A DNA stretch of 64,000 nt from Rhypophila decipiens. Taxonomy: Eukaryota; Ascomycota; Sordariomycetes; Sordariales; Naviculisporaceae. The position numbers were made by a program, and so were the translations under genes. Location: the NCBI GenBank assembly GCA_033297075.1, contig MU858055.1:310001-374000 (forward strand). The letters are read 5' to 3'. This document shows, piece after piece, positions 1 through 11,271 of the stretch; the first letter of the stretch is position 1; each line of letters begins with the position of its first letter. Below the pieces are notes generated by a model. The model searched no databases and was not told the origin of the DNA. It worked only from the letters and a program-made list of their open reading frames with translations.

Positions 1-2977
1 AAGGACCGGGCCCAGATGGCCAAGACGGAGAAGGAGATTGCTTCACTTGAGCACCGATCCAACGAGTTGAGACAAAGGTTACAACTGCTTGAAATAGAGC
101 GAGTGCAGCTCGATGAAGATCGCAAGGCGACTGCACGGTCTCTTGCGAAAGCGGAGCTTAAATCCAAAAATTTAGACGAAAGCCGACACGCACGCGAGCA
201 GAGCCAACGACAACAAGAAGCGGACCTGCAAGATGTGAGGCGCCGGATCCAGGCAGCCGAGAAAGATCTTGCCAAACTTATTCCGGAATATGAGAAGTGG
301 AAGAGCCAAGAGGCCGAAATCAGGTCCCAGCGAGATGTTGCCGCCGCTAGTCGGAAACGTCTTCTCGACAAACAGACCCATAGCACCCAGTTCAAGTCGA
401 AAGCAGAGCGCGATGCTTATCTCAAGAGTGAAATCAACGATATCACGACAACTCTAGGTGCACAGAAAGCCAACCAGATGGAGGCCAAAGAGCAAGTCAA
501 ATCTGTCGAGGCCTCGATCAAACAGCTGGAGACCGAGATCCAAACAATGAGAGACCAGATCGAGGAGTACGGTCCCAAACGAAACGTTCTCACGGAAAAG
601 TTGGCCAAGGCTCAAGAGGCTCGAGACCAGTTGCGTGAGGATAAAAAACGACTGATGCGCGAAGAGGACAAGCTCCGTTCCCAGATCCAGAGCACTCAAC
701 AAGAGATGGACAGTGCTTCGGCGGAACTTTCCAAGTCGATGGATAACGCAACAAAGAAGGGCTTGGCTGAAATTCGAAAGCTCAAGAAACAGAAAGACAT
801 TCCTGGCGCCTATGGAACTTTGGCCGAGCTGATGACAGTCCCCGTCGAGGCTTATAGGCTGCCCATCGAACAAGTGGCAGGCAACAGTCTGTTCCACTAT
901 GTCGTTGATACGCAAGAAACCGCCAGAATGCTCGGTCAACATCTGTACAATACCAAAACCGGTCGGATCACATTCATGCCCCTTGATCAGTTGCGGACTA
1001 AGCACATTAAGCCACTTAGGGCTGCAGATGCCCAGCCTCTCATTACCAAAATGGAGTTTGATGAGAAGTACGAGAAGGCCTTTCAACTGGTGTTTGGCCC
1101 CACGATTATCTGCCCCACTCTGGCGGTTGCCTCACAATATTCCCGGTCCCACGGCTTGGACGCTATCACACCAGAGGGGCAGAAGGCGAACAAACGAGGT
1201 GCCATCACTGGAGGGTATATCGACATGAGGCGATCACGACTAGAGGCAGTGCAGAAGCTCAACGAGTTTCGAGATTTGTATGACCAGCAGCAAGCAGATT
1301 CCAAGAGGCTTGTGAAAGAGGTGCAAGTAATCGAACAGAAGATCACAGCGGCCAACAGCGTGGAATACAAACTGGAGCAGGAAGTGAGACAGTTCGAGCA
1401 GGGCTTCGAACCGCTAAAAGCTGAGCTGCGAAGGAAGGTTGCTCAGCTGGAGCGTGAGAATGTCCACCTCGAAGAGGCCGAAAGGCGACGGGCGGATGTT
1501 GAAAAGAATTTGAAAGAGTACGACGACAGCCTCGCAGCCTACCAAGCCGAACTTGCGTCAGAGTTCAAGAAGGCACTGTCGGCCAATGAGGAGCGCCAGC
1601 TCCAAGAGTTCAGTGCAGAGGTGCACCGATTGCAGGTCGAGCTAAAGGAGGTTAGCAAGAAGCGGTTGGAACTGGAAGGACGCAAGAAGATGCTGGAGAC
1701 GGACCTCCAGACGCATCTCAGGCCAAAGGAGGACCAGCTACGCAGCCAAGCTTTTGAAAATTCGTCGCTTGGAGGAAGTGGAAATTACAAGGACGCAGCA
1801 AATGAGCTCAAGAAGGCGCAGAAGGCTGCTGCCGAAGTCGAAAGCCAAGTGCGGGATAACGAGGAGAACAAGGAAGAAGTTGAGACCGAACTTGCACAGC
1901 TGGAGGACACGATAGCTCAGAAAGAACAAGAAAAGCAAGAGCTCCAGAAGCGCATCGAGCACTACCAGAAAAAGATGGAGAAGAATGTACAGACCAAAGC
2001 TCGCCTCGTCAGCCAGGCTGCCGAGTATGCCAAGAATATCCGGGAGCTTGGAATCTTGCCCGAGGAGGCGTTTGGTAAATACGAAAAGATGAAATCCGAG
2101 CAGGTAAACTTGCCCTGATACCCTGCCTGGTCCAGGAATCATGACGCTAACAGATTTGACAACAGATCGAAAGCAGGCTGCGCAAGGTCAATGAAGCTCT
2201 CAAGAAGTACAAGCATATCAACAAGAAGGCCTTTGACCAATACAACAGCTTCACAACGCAAAGGGAGCAGCTACTTAAGCGGCGCAAGGAGCTCGACACG
2301 TCGCAGGAATCGATTGAGGAACTTATTGAGCATCTCGACCAGGCCAAGGACGAAGCCATTGAGCGGACGTTTAAACAGGTTTCCAAGGAGTTTTCGACAA
2401 TCTTCGAGCAGCTCGTACCGGCTGGCCACGGCCGTCTGGTCATCCAGCGCAAGGCGGACCGAGGAAACAAGAACCGCACTGTCGAGTCTGACGAGGAGCC
2501 GGCCGGTGTGGAGAACTACACTGGCGTAGGCATCAGCGTCTCGTTCAACTCCAAGGTTGCGGATGAGCAGCAAAAGATTCAGCAGCTCAGTGGTGGTCAA
2601 AAGAGTGAGTCTATCTCTGAACATCATTTTCGGTTTCCAGACCACACAAGTACTAACATGTGTTTGCTTCTTTTTCCTCAGGTCTTTGCGCTCTCTGTCT
2701 GATTTTCGCCCTGCAAGCGGCAGAATCGAGCCCCTTTGTCATCTTTGACGAGGTCGACGCCAATCTCGACGCCCAGTACCGTACCGCTGTGGCGGCCCTC
2801 TTGGATTCCATCTCCAAGACGCAGAACACGCAGTTTATCTGCACTACGTTCCGACCTGAGATCGTCATGGTGGCGGACAAGTGCTATGGTGTCACGTTCC
2901 ATAACAGGACGAGCACGATTGACTGTGTGCCTACCGAGGAGGCTCTGAACTTTGTTGAAGGGCAGCAGAAGAAGTAA
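1..2977 (+). CDS. SMC3: Cohesin subunit SMC3 (sudA-like), 5' part missing
   Basis: This encodes the structural-maintenance-of-chromosomes ATPase of cohesin, which pairs with SMC1 and the kleisin in the nucleus. The frame is open to base 1, so the gene begins outside the window. About 945 residues are visible against roughly 1200 usual; the Walker A head and the start of the first coiled coil are missing. Exons are 1..2103, 2166..2604 and 2682..2977. In order one sees the charged coiled coil, the globular hinge (about visible residues 268-415, starting GAYGTLAEL), the return coiled coil, then the C-terminal head with the ABC signature LSGGQKS and Walker [14 protein letters not shown]. The second intron splits the Ser codon of the signature. 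Both introns have a CTAAC branch point (CGCTAAC in the first, TACTAAC in the second). SMC3 is preferred over SMC1 from the hinge and the [14 protein letters not shown] ending. The family call is very secure. Confidence 0.96.
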
Positions 2978-3530
2978 AATGTTGTTACAATACAAGGGGG
3001 TCTCTATTCTACCTGATTTGATGTATGTGTGGGGGAACGGCTGCGCGGAAGGTGTTCTTTTCGGAGGGGCGGTGGAGGTTGTTCTTGTCTTACTCGTATG
3101 GGATGCTCGTATCCTTCATGTTGTCCCGCTGGGCTACGGCCTTCCGGTCTTATTTATTCCTTGATTTGTAAGTGGTGGGCGTTGGTCAGTCAGTGGTCTG
3201 CTGGTCGGTTGATAATACCTTTGTTTTCAGTCCGTCGTATTATTCTCTGTTGTCTTTCTGTTTGGTTTAAGCAGCAAAGTGGTATATATAGTCAGGTCAT
3301 TGTCAAAAGGGATTGCAGTATGACGCTTATGTTCGTGAATAATTTTATTATCTGATCATGTAGCAAGATGGTAATTAGACCTTCAACGCGTTCAGGTGGT
3401 AGGAATACAGGCACGGGAGAATCTGCGAGTGGTATGCAAGCCGCATTTTGATTTGTTTTCTCTATAAACCACCGAGCTAATTGCCATGTCATGCCCTCTC
3501 GCTTCACATCAAGACAGCTATTTATGCTAC
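2978..3530. other. Convergent 3' intergenic region SMC3/CCT8
   Basis: This stretch lies between two gene ends that face each other and presumably holds both 3' UTRs and polyadenylation signals. It is T-rich just past SMC3. I see no supported reading frame, RNA gene or repeat in it. Confidence 0.6.
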
Positions 3531-5410
3531 TCAGTCCTCATCCCAGTTCTGTATTTGATCAAGTTTGGTTAGAAAGGGTGTTCTTTGCGAAAGATACAGG
3601 AGATCAATGGGCTTCACTTACCGGGTTGGGTCCTGGCGGCTTGGGTCCTCCGGCTTGTCTCGCAACGATAATCTGATCAACCGAGAGGATTGTCCGGGCT
3701 GCCTCGGTGGCGAGCTTGATGGCCCATTGCTTCGTTACCAAGAGATCGAGGATATTGTTTTCCTCGGCATTCAGGGTTCCAGAGCCATCCTCGTTCTGTA
3801 AAGATAATCAAGTCAGTGACCGCCATCGAAACGTGTAGCAGAGAATGGAGCAGACATACCTCAATATCAACTCCCGTCGACCAGTCATCCTCCTTTTGGT
3901 GGGCGGCATAAAGCTTACTCAGGACCTCGGTGGCGTCAAGACCGGCGCTCTCAGCCAAAGTCCTGGGGACGACCTCAAAAGCCTCTCCGTACTTCTTGAT
4001 GGAGTACTGAGCGAGACCTTGAGTCTTGTCAGCAACGGCCTGTATCCTCTCGACAAGCTCAATCTCTGTTGCGCCGGCACCGGGAACAAGCCTGGGATCC
4101 TTGGTGATAGACTTGATAACATTGACACCATCATCCACGGCTCGCTCGATGTCGTCCAGGTGGTTCTGAGTAGCACCCCGGAGGACAATAGTTGCCGTTC
4201 TCGTGACCTCGCCCTCTTGTCTGAAAACAGTCACACGGTCTCCACCGATCTCTTGGGTTTCTACGACGTCGATGCTTCCCATCTCATCGGGCATGGGCGC
4301 ACCGAGTCTGGCCAGGGGAGTAGCGCCAACGACTCTGCATATTCTCCTCAACTCGAACTTGCTGAGAATCTTGATAACCAGGATACCATATCGGTTGAGG
4401 TAATGCAGGGCTAGATCGCCAACGGTGGATCCCGCAATCACAACTCTGAGACCAACATCGTGAAGTTCCTTGATGGCCGCCTCCAGCTGGGTCTCCTCTC
4501 CCTTGGTGAAGTCCATCATCTCCTTCGCGTTGTGGAGCAATACGGTTCCTTTCGTCTCTGTTTGGGAGATATCGATGGGGCATGTGTAGACTCCGACCTT
4601 GGCCTTCTTGATCTTCTTGACCGATCCATCGGGCTCCTTAGGGAACACCATACCCTTGACAACTGCGCTCTGCTGGAGACCACCACCCATAATCTTGACG
4701 ACGCGGACATTGTCGACGTTGAAGTTGGCGGGGTTTTTGGGCAGGACAGCAAGGACGGCTTCGGCGACGAGGTCGGCGAGGAAGTCTTCGTTACCGATCT
4801 GTTTGCTCGCAATAACGGTACGCACGGCCTTGCTGAGCTCGGCCTGGGTACGCAGGTCTTCGACAGTGTCGACCTCAAGCTCCTCCAGCATGTCGAGAGC
4901 GATCTTCTGAGCACGCTCGTAGCCGACAACGATATCTGACGTCTTGAGACCCATCCGCAGCAGATCCTCTGCCTTCTTGAGCAGCTCACCGGCTAGAACG
5001 ATGACCAAGTTTGTAGCATCGCCCATCTCGGCCTCTTGTTGCTGACTGGCCATGACTAGAAGCTTGGCGGCCGGGTGAACGACGTCGAGTTCGCGCAGGA
5101 TGGTGGCGGCATCTGAGGTCAGGATCATCTTTTGCAGGTGGTTGATGACAATCTTGTTGCGGCCGTACGGCCCCAGCGATGTCTGTACTGTCGACGAGAT
5201 GGCCCGGCAGGCGTCGATGTTTCGGAGGACGGCGCCATCTTCGGAATCGTAGCTGTGAAGAGAGAAAAGGATAAGTCAACATACTGACCGCTCCAGAGTT
5301 GCAATGCGCATCCAGTGTGATTTTAGCGGGGTCCCAAAGGGTCGGACCTACTTGTTATACCCTCCTTTAAACAGGCCAGCATTTGGCGCGTTGGGTATAT
5401 TCAAAGACAT
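3531..5410 (-). CDS. CCT8: T-complex protein 1 subunit theta (CCT8)
   Basis: This is one of eight subunits of the cytosolic group II chaperonin TRiC/CCT, which folds actin, tubulin and other clients with ATP. In transcript order the exons are 5410..5352, 5252..3860, 3795..3622 and 3548..3531, giving 547 aa, the normal length. The first exon encodes MSLNIPNAPNAGLFKGGYN and the last ends PNWDED, both typical of theta. Chaperonin motifs visible are TSLGPYGRNK, TSDAATILREL and VPGAGATEIEL. The ATP-site motif usually written GDGTN reads GDATN here (residues 97-101). The last coding exon is only 18 nt, and the first intron splits an Asn codon. The gene is convergent with SMC3 and divergent from the HMG-box gene. 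The identification is secure from the N-terminus and C-terminus as well as the core. Confidence 0.96.
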
Positions 5411-6080
5411 GGCCGGCTGAGTTCAAATCAATCTATACCCAGTTTTCCAGTCAGTCGGGCGTGTTTGTGGTGTCTTGGTGAGGTCGGGTCGAAGGCCTGG
5501 ATGGAGTTAGTTCTGGGGGGTTGTTTCTGCAGGCGACAAAGCTCCAGTCGTAACGACCGCCGCATTCTGTGGAGTTCCCATAAAAAAAGTTCAGGTCGCA
5601 GCCTTGGAGTGGGTCAGACCGTCAGTCCACAAGGAGCTATGGGGAGCTACGGAAGCTAACGGCCAATGAGATTATCGGCGCCGGTTCGTACCAAGACTCC
5701 AAATAATTGTGGATCTTTGCATTCGTGAGGATCAGCCTTGTCGCGACAACAACTACCTACCGATGGAAGGCATGACCGTGAAGCCATTCCCTTGTAATTC
5801 GTATCCCCGACAAGCGCAACGAAGAGTATCTGTCTCAACACCCAGCTGATCGCACTTGCTTCCATCCCAACGTCCCAACCCTTTCCAGACGCAACTTCCG
5901 GTGATTATATTGTTTGCGACAAGATACAACGGAAGCAGCAAAACACCCTATTTCTAACATCACCTCCCAAAGTTTCAATCGTGTTGTTTTACCTTCCTCG
6001 TCCGCTTTGCATCCCCACACGAAGACACACTGCATCCTTTCTTATATCTTAACTTCAAGTTAAACCTCGAGATTTAAGCA
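5411..6080. promoter_or_regulatory. Divergent promoter region of CCT8 and the INO80F/HMG gene
   Basis: These 670 bp separate two start codons that point away from each other, so both promoters should lie here. A CCAAT box is at 5663-5667. The half next to the HMG gene is pyrimidine-rich. I found no convincing heat-shock element despite the chaperonin gene. No coding frame is supported. Confidence 0.5.
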
Positions 6081-7302
6081 ATGGCGCCAGGTACGAATCT
6101 TCTCCCTGCTTGAAAGCTTGAGATTCCCATGTCCCCTTTGATGCTGCGCGATTCCCTCCCAAGAGATACATTTAGAACTGCCCTTGGCCGCAACCACTTC
6201 TCTATGTTCATTGTTTCCCATAATTATGGCGAGAAAACGCAAGAATCTTCCTAACCGTGGAATCTATTCATGTCCAGCCTCATCAATCCCGCCCGCACTC
6301 CCGCCCTCTGTCGAGGAGGCCTACCGTCGCAAATGCATCCAGCTCAAGCAGCGCACAGCGGAGGTCGAGGAAGCCAATGATGCTGCCCGAGTACGCCTGG
6401 CGCGCCTTAAGAGACAGGTGGAAAAGATGCGTCTCGAGCGGGCCTTCCTGCTCGAGCAGCTCTCGAAACGAACAAGCACAAACGTAGAAGACTCGGACGG
6501 TAGCCCGAGCCCTCCCCCGACGGTAAGTAGTCCCACCAACACCTCCGCAGTCTTCTCGTATTCGACAAAAGCCAAAAGAAACCACAACGGACCTCGGACT
6601 CACACGCCCGAATATCTCTCTCCGCAGCCCAAAGAGAAACCCTTGCGCATCAAGAGAGGCCATCGGAAGCCCTCGATGCTCGCCGGCAACAACGAAAGTG
6701 GGACGCCCTCGGCCGCCGGCGGTCCGAGTTTCATCAGCCAAAACAACCTCCGCAGCCAGTCCCCCAGCTCCGACACCTTCTCAACCCGCCATCACGGACT
6801 CAACGGTGCCGCGCCCAAGAGACCGGGGAATGCATTCGAGCTGTATTGCGATGAGACCCGCGAGGCTTTGAAGGAAAAGAGCAAGGACAAAGAAGACCAA
6901 GACCAAGACGGCGACGTCAACATGGAAGACGAGCTTGAACAGGGCTGGAAAGACTTGGACGACAGCCAGAGGGAGGAGTACGAGGCCCGCAACCAAGAGG
7001 CAAAGGAGGCCTACGACCAGAAGCGAAAGGAACGCGAAGCCGCCGCTGCGTTGGCGGCCTCGGCGAGGGGAGGCTCCCAGAGCGATGACGCCGGAGGGGG
7101 CGATAAGACTGCGGACAAGAACGGTGGAGCTACGAGGGACGCGACCGAAGAGAGGGATCCTACCGAACAGCAGCATCACCGACGGCAGCGGCAGCAGACG
7201 CAGGATGAAGACGAAGATGACCGGCAAGCGCAGGAGGATGTGGAAATGGGTAACTACGACACGGACCAGGAGACTCAGGGGGGCGAGAAACACGAGGAAT
7301 AG
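6081..7302 (+). CDS. INO80F-domain and HMG-box protein (INO80 complex subunit, Nht1-like)
   Basis: This is probably a DNA-binding subunit of the INO80 chromatin remodeller in the nucleus. Exon 1 is the 10-nt piece 6081..6090 (Met-Ala-Pro). Exon 2 begins at 6278 after a 187-nt intron with a CTAAC branch point. A second intron, 6523..6627, has a strong GTAAGT donor and TCCGCAG acceptor; it is 105 nt and free of stops, so skipping the splice only adds 35 residues. The product is 309 aa spliced or 344 aa with that intron kept. An INO80F-type basic coiled segment starts at EEAYRRKCIQLK and runs through RLERAFLLEQL. An HMG-box follows from PKRPGNAFELYC to YDQKRKE and carries an acidic insert. The tail is Gln/Asp/Glu-rich. 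The Nht1 equivalence is inferred from domain order. Confidence 0.85.
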
Positions 7303-8235
7303 CGTTCCTCGAGGATTGCACCTCGGAATCCGGACGGCGTCGACAGCTACTTTAGACATCACATGCGTTGATTCAGTTATCTGCCAGTTTTCAACCAACG
7401 GGGGGCCTGGGACGAGGAGAAACTACGGGAATATCATTGAAAGGAACAAAAGGGCGCTTGGGTATCATTTCTTACTACTGACTTTTGCCCCAGTATCGTT
7501 TCTTTTTTCTTCTTTTTGGGTGGAAATTCTTTCATTCACTGTTAGAGGCGGAAAACAACGTCTATGAGTAGTCGTTCTAGTACGTACCCATATGGGCTTA
7601 CAGCGTTTTTCACGGGGGTGGTTATTTTAACTTCCTACAGCAACGTGGTTTTTTTTTTCTTGGATTGGGTTTTATCATGTGGCAGACAGGGCAGCTTTTA
7701 CTTCTCAGAAACAATATGTTGTGGGTGGGGAGGAAGATGGCGTTCTGGCTTGGGGCTGTCTGGTTTTTATTCTTTTCCGCTTTAGTTCCAAATGAAATCC
7801 CTAATGGGTGTTCGATGCGTACGTATGTTGATGTTGGTCTTTTCAAGCCATGTCTGAGCTTGGAGCCTATGTGCAGTTACCATGAAACGATGGAGGTGCC
7901 AGACAGGATACCGTTTCAGGGCTTGCATGAAGTGTCCACGATTTGTGCCTTGTTTAGTAGTCATTATTCACCTGGCCGTTACATAATGTGGTTCAGTTGT
8001 GCAAGGAAACCGTGAGGCTGGTTATTTGTTCTTGGGTAGTTGGTAGATACATACAGTTCATTCCAGGAGGGGTATGATAAAGCCTTCTTTCGTGTCCACT
8101 CCTCGAACCGACATCTTCTTGCCCATATAAATATGATGGTTTCTCCGTCTGATTGATAAAAGCCCACGAGACATCCTGCCTAGGACAAGTCAATAAACAT
8201 ATAAACAAGGGAACTTTACCTCTCTTTCAAGCCCA
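7303..8235. other. Convergent 3' intergenic region
   Basis: This lies between the stop codons of the HMG gene and CDC37. It is T-rich after the HMG gene (T runs near 7500-7520 and 7650) and presumably holds 3' UTRs. No gene or repeat is supported. Confidence 0.5.
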
Positions 8236-9867
8236 TCACTCCGGATCATCATAATGCTCGACCGCTTTCTCCTCCTTTGGCTCATGTTTCGCCTCTTCCT
8301 CCATCCTCTTGATCTTTTCCTTGCCCTCGTCAGTCGTAGCATCGATGATTTCCTCTTCCAGACTAAGGATACCGGCCTAATAACGAACAAACCCGATGGT
8401 TAGCATATCCTACTCACGTTTTCCGCTGTAACAATACGGCCATAAGAAAAAAAGGCGTTGACAATTCTTACCTCGCCAAGCTTGCCGACCAGCTCTTCCG
8501 CATCCGCCACAGTCATGTCCCCGAGAACTTTATTCACCTCGTCCAGACTACCCGTCTCAAGCGCCTTCTGCATTTTAGGTTCGAAGCTCTCAAATATCTC
8601 CCTCCCAGCCTTCTCAACAGGATCCTCGCTATCCTTGGGCGGAATCTTGATATTAATAACCGTCCCCGGCTCAACGGCATGCAGCTGGATCTGCTCCACG
8701 CCTCCGTCTCTCCCGTCTTGCTGCTCCTTGGCCCTGATCTCCCTCGTCCGGTTCCGAATCTTGAGATAGGTATCTTGCACGTCCTTGTAAAATACATCCC
8801 GGGCTTGGTGGCCTGGCGTGGTGATCCGCTTGAAGAAGAGCGCTACGCCATCTCGGCCGAGAGCCCGGCAGTATTGCAGGAGCAGAGCTTGGTGGACGCA
8901 GTTCTGGGCATAGGCGTCTTTGCCTGAGAGCTGGGCGTCAAAGGCCAGGACCAAGAGGCCGTCTGTCTCTTTCTCGGTGAGGATCTCGGGGTGTTCGGCC
9001 AGGAAAGCTGCGCTGGTGCGGGGATTGTCTGCCTTGATCTCGGCAAATTTCTTTGCTGTGGGGGATGCCTCCATTTCCACGTCGTCGTCTTCAGCAACGC
9101 CGGTGGTAGCCTTGGGGGGGATAGATGAAGAGGCAGGGTTGAAGCTAGGGTTGAGAAGCTCCACCTTGGTATCGTCTTTCTTGGACTCTGAGGGTTTTGA
9201 ATGGTTGACATAAGAGCTGTCAAAGCCGGTATGGATGCTCTCGCTCGTGATCTTGCGGCTTTCTTCCTTCTCAAGCTCGGCCAGCTTCTTATGCAGCTCT
9301 GCTTGGAGGTCCTGGACTTTTCTCAGGTGCTCGCCGATCTCATCCACCATGCCGGCATATCTTTTGTCCTGCTCAATCTTCTTCTCGTCGAGAGCTTTGT
9401 TGACCTGGTCTAGCAAGGTGGCCATCATCTTGGTATAGGTAGGCAACTGCTCCTCGGCATCGTGTACACCCGCAGGGCGCGGTGGTGGCTGATCTTCCTT
9501 GGGGTCCAGATAGCCGGCAGACTCCATGACGGCCTGGAAGGCAACCTCGCCCGGGTTCCGTGTCTCGGCATCCGCGGCATGGGCCTTGAGCGAGGCAAGC
9601 AGAGCCGAGATGCGCTTGATCAGGGCGTCGTTGATGATGCGCTCATACTTGAGAGTCTCTATCTGGTTCTTGCGCTGCTGGCGCTCTTGGTGGATCTTGT
9701 TCTGTTTGGCGCGGATAAAGGACCGCTTGTCGACGTTTGGGTGGACTTCAATGTCTGAGTCGTCGCTCAGCTCGAGAGCGTCCTAGATGTTTAGGGTCAG
9801 CACAGGTGATATCAAGGGACCGGCTGGGGAAGGGAGAACATACCCATTTGCTGTAGTCAACGGGCAT
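8236..9867 (-). CDS. CDC37: Hsp90 co-chaperone Cdc37
   Basis: Cdc37 loads protein kinases onto Hsp90 in the cytosol. In transcript order the exons are 9867..9844 (24 nt), 9782..8472 and 8376..8236, giving 491 aa; all junctions are phase 0. The N-terminus MPVDYSKWDALELSDDSD matches the invariant kinase-binding start of the family, including the SDD(S/E)D acidic site where CK2 phosphorylates Cdc37. A coiled-coil N domain follows, then a linker rich in Ser, Pro and Asp, then the Hsp90-binding and C-terminal domains (for example HPEILTEKETDGLLVLAFDA). The C-terminal tail encoded by the last exon is very acidic and ends HYDDPE. It is convergent with the HMG-box gene and about 1.4 kb downstream of the RING/VWA gene on the same strand. 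It is secure from the N-terminus and length. Confidence 0.95.
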
Positions 9868-11271
9868 GGTTACAGATTCTGGATACTATAAACCCAAACT
9901 CGCCTTATGATAATGGTTGAGTAGTTCGAGTCAGTCGCATGAGGTTCGATCGTGGTGGCAGAGATGGATGTCGTTGGCGGGGTAGCTCAGGTACCTACGA
10001 ATACCCCCGCTGTGCAGCTGGTTTTAGTACTGTATCCTGACGTACTGATAGGTGGGGCACTGTTGGAAGCACATGGAAACAGAAGCATTGGCCATCATAT
10101 TGGAGAGCCTCAAAACCAGCCTAGGAAACACTATATTCAACATGGGCATCACAATGCTGAGCACATTGGGGGGAGAAAACACATCTTCCAACCTTATCAT
10201 TTCCTTTTATTTACACACTCGTCGATCTACCTACTTGAAAATGCTAATCAACCTGACCGGCGCACGCTATGGGACGGCATAACGTGAAGGAAAAGGAGAG
10301 TGGGTATGAGAACACAAGCGCAAAGACAAACATGAAGTCAAACGATGGGAGCAAACAACGCTCGAAGCAGTAATGGGACATTGAGGTTTGTCAAAAACTG
10401 GATAAAAACTCGTATTTTCACTTTCGAACGAATAAAAAGGGGTAGTTGACAGGGGAATTGCGAAAAAGGAGGTGTTTGCCTAGCGGGGGTACAAACAAAA
10501 GGCAAGACTTGATCAGAAATTTGCGCTCCAACAAGAATGAAGAGACATGCAGGGTGAGGAGGGACCTCAAGTAAATACGAACAAAATGGCAAGAAAAAGA
10601 AAAAAAAGAAGTGGTATCTTTTGATCCCCCACTCAATTCCCCTGTCTTTCCCTCCGAACGATCCTTCCTTCCATTCAACCCATTCAAAAAGGTCTTCTAG
10701 TGGCACCCAGGAAATGCGAGCTCGGTCCTCCTCAGCAAAATATGGAAGATGACGAGCAGGAAAAGAAAGCAAACCAAATGAATTATGAGATAGGGCTCAA
10801 GCAGGGAGGCTAGGCAAAACTGAACATGGCGAATATGGCGAGGATATATGTATATACGAAGGCTGGGCAAAACAAGTCCCAACAAAAATAGGAAGATGAA
10901 AATGTGATGTTGAAGTACGAAATGTCAAGCACCCCTCCCCCAGGCTCTAATAAACTCAACACACATGCGAGTGAGTAACTTTAGACTTAGCGTCGGGTGA
11001 TATTAGGGATAAGGTGGCTGATGTGCGTGGGTATATGCAGGTCGTATGAATAAGATTTTGGAATAATAATATCGTCGATCGACGTCCGTGTGACGAGGGC
11101 AGATAGTGATACAGTATTATGGGTGCGTGTGTTTCGAGATTCATCCGAGCGATGTAAGGATCTGGATATGTGGAGGGGGTGGCTAGGTACCAACGAACGA
11201 AACGGCCGCGTACGTAAGCCGGGTGGCCTCAGCGTGGTTGTTTGCTCTGTGTGTTTATCGAGGACGGGATC
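9868..11271. other. Intergenic: CDC37 upstream region and RING/VWA gene 3' UTR
   Basis: The part near 9868-10300 should hold the CDC37 promoter. The part from about 10300 to 11271 lies downstream of the RING/VWA gene and contains A-rich tracts such as 10589-10612. No open frame here has family features. Confidence 0.45.

Noticed and set aside
454..1086. 210-codon antisense frame inside SMC3
   Set aside because: It is a shadow of the coiled-coil coding sequence; the biased codons of SMC3 keep the reverse frame open.
3348..3356. TTATCTGAT, a reverse match to the iron GATA consensus
   Set aside because: It lies between the 3' ends of SMC3 and CCT8, far from any iron gene, and one such match is expected by chance.
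3845..4414. 189-codon antisense frame inside CCT8
   Set aside because: It is a shadow of the CCT8 exon with no independent features.
8236..9867. Chaperone gene cluster (CCT8, CDC37)
   Set aside because: The two genes are separated by an unrelated HMG gene, and I see no shared heat-shock element. Proximity is probably chance.
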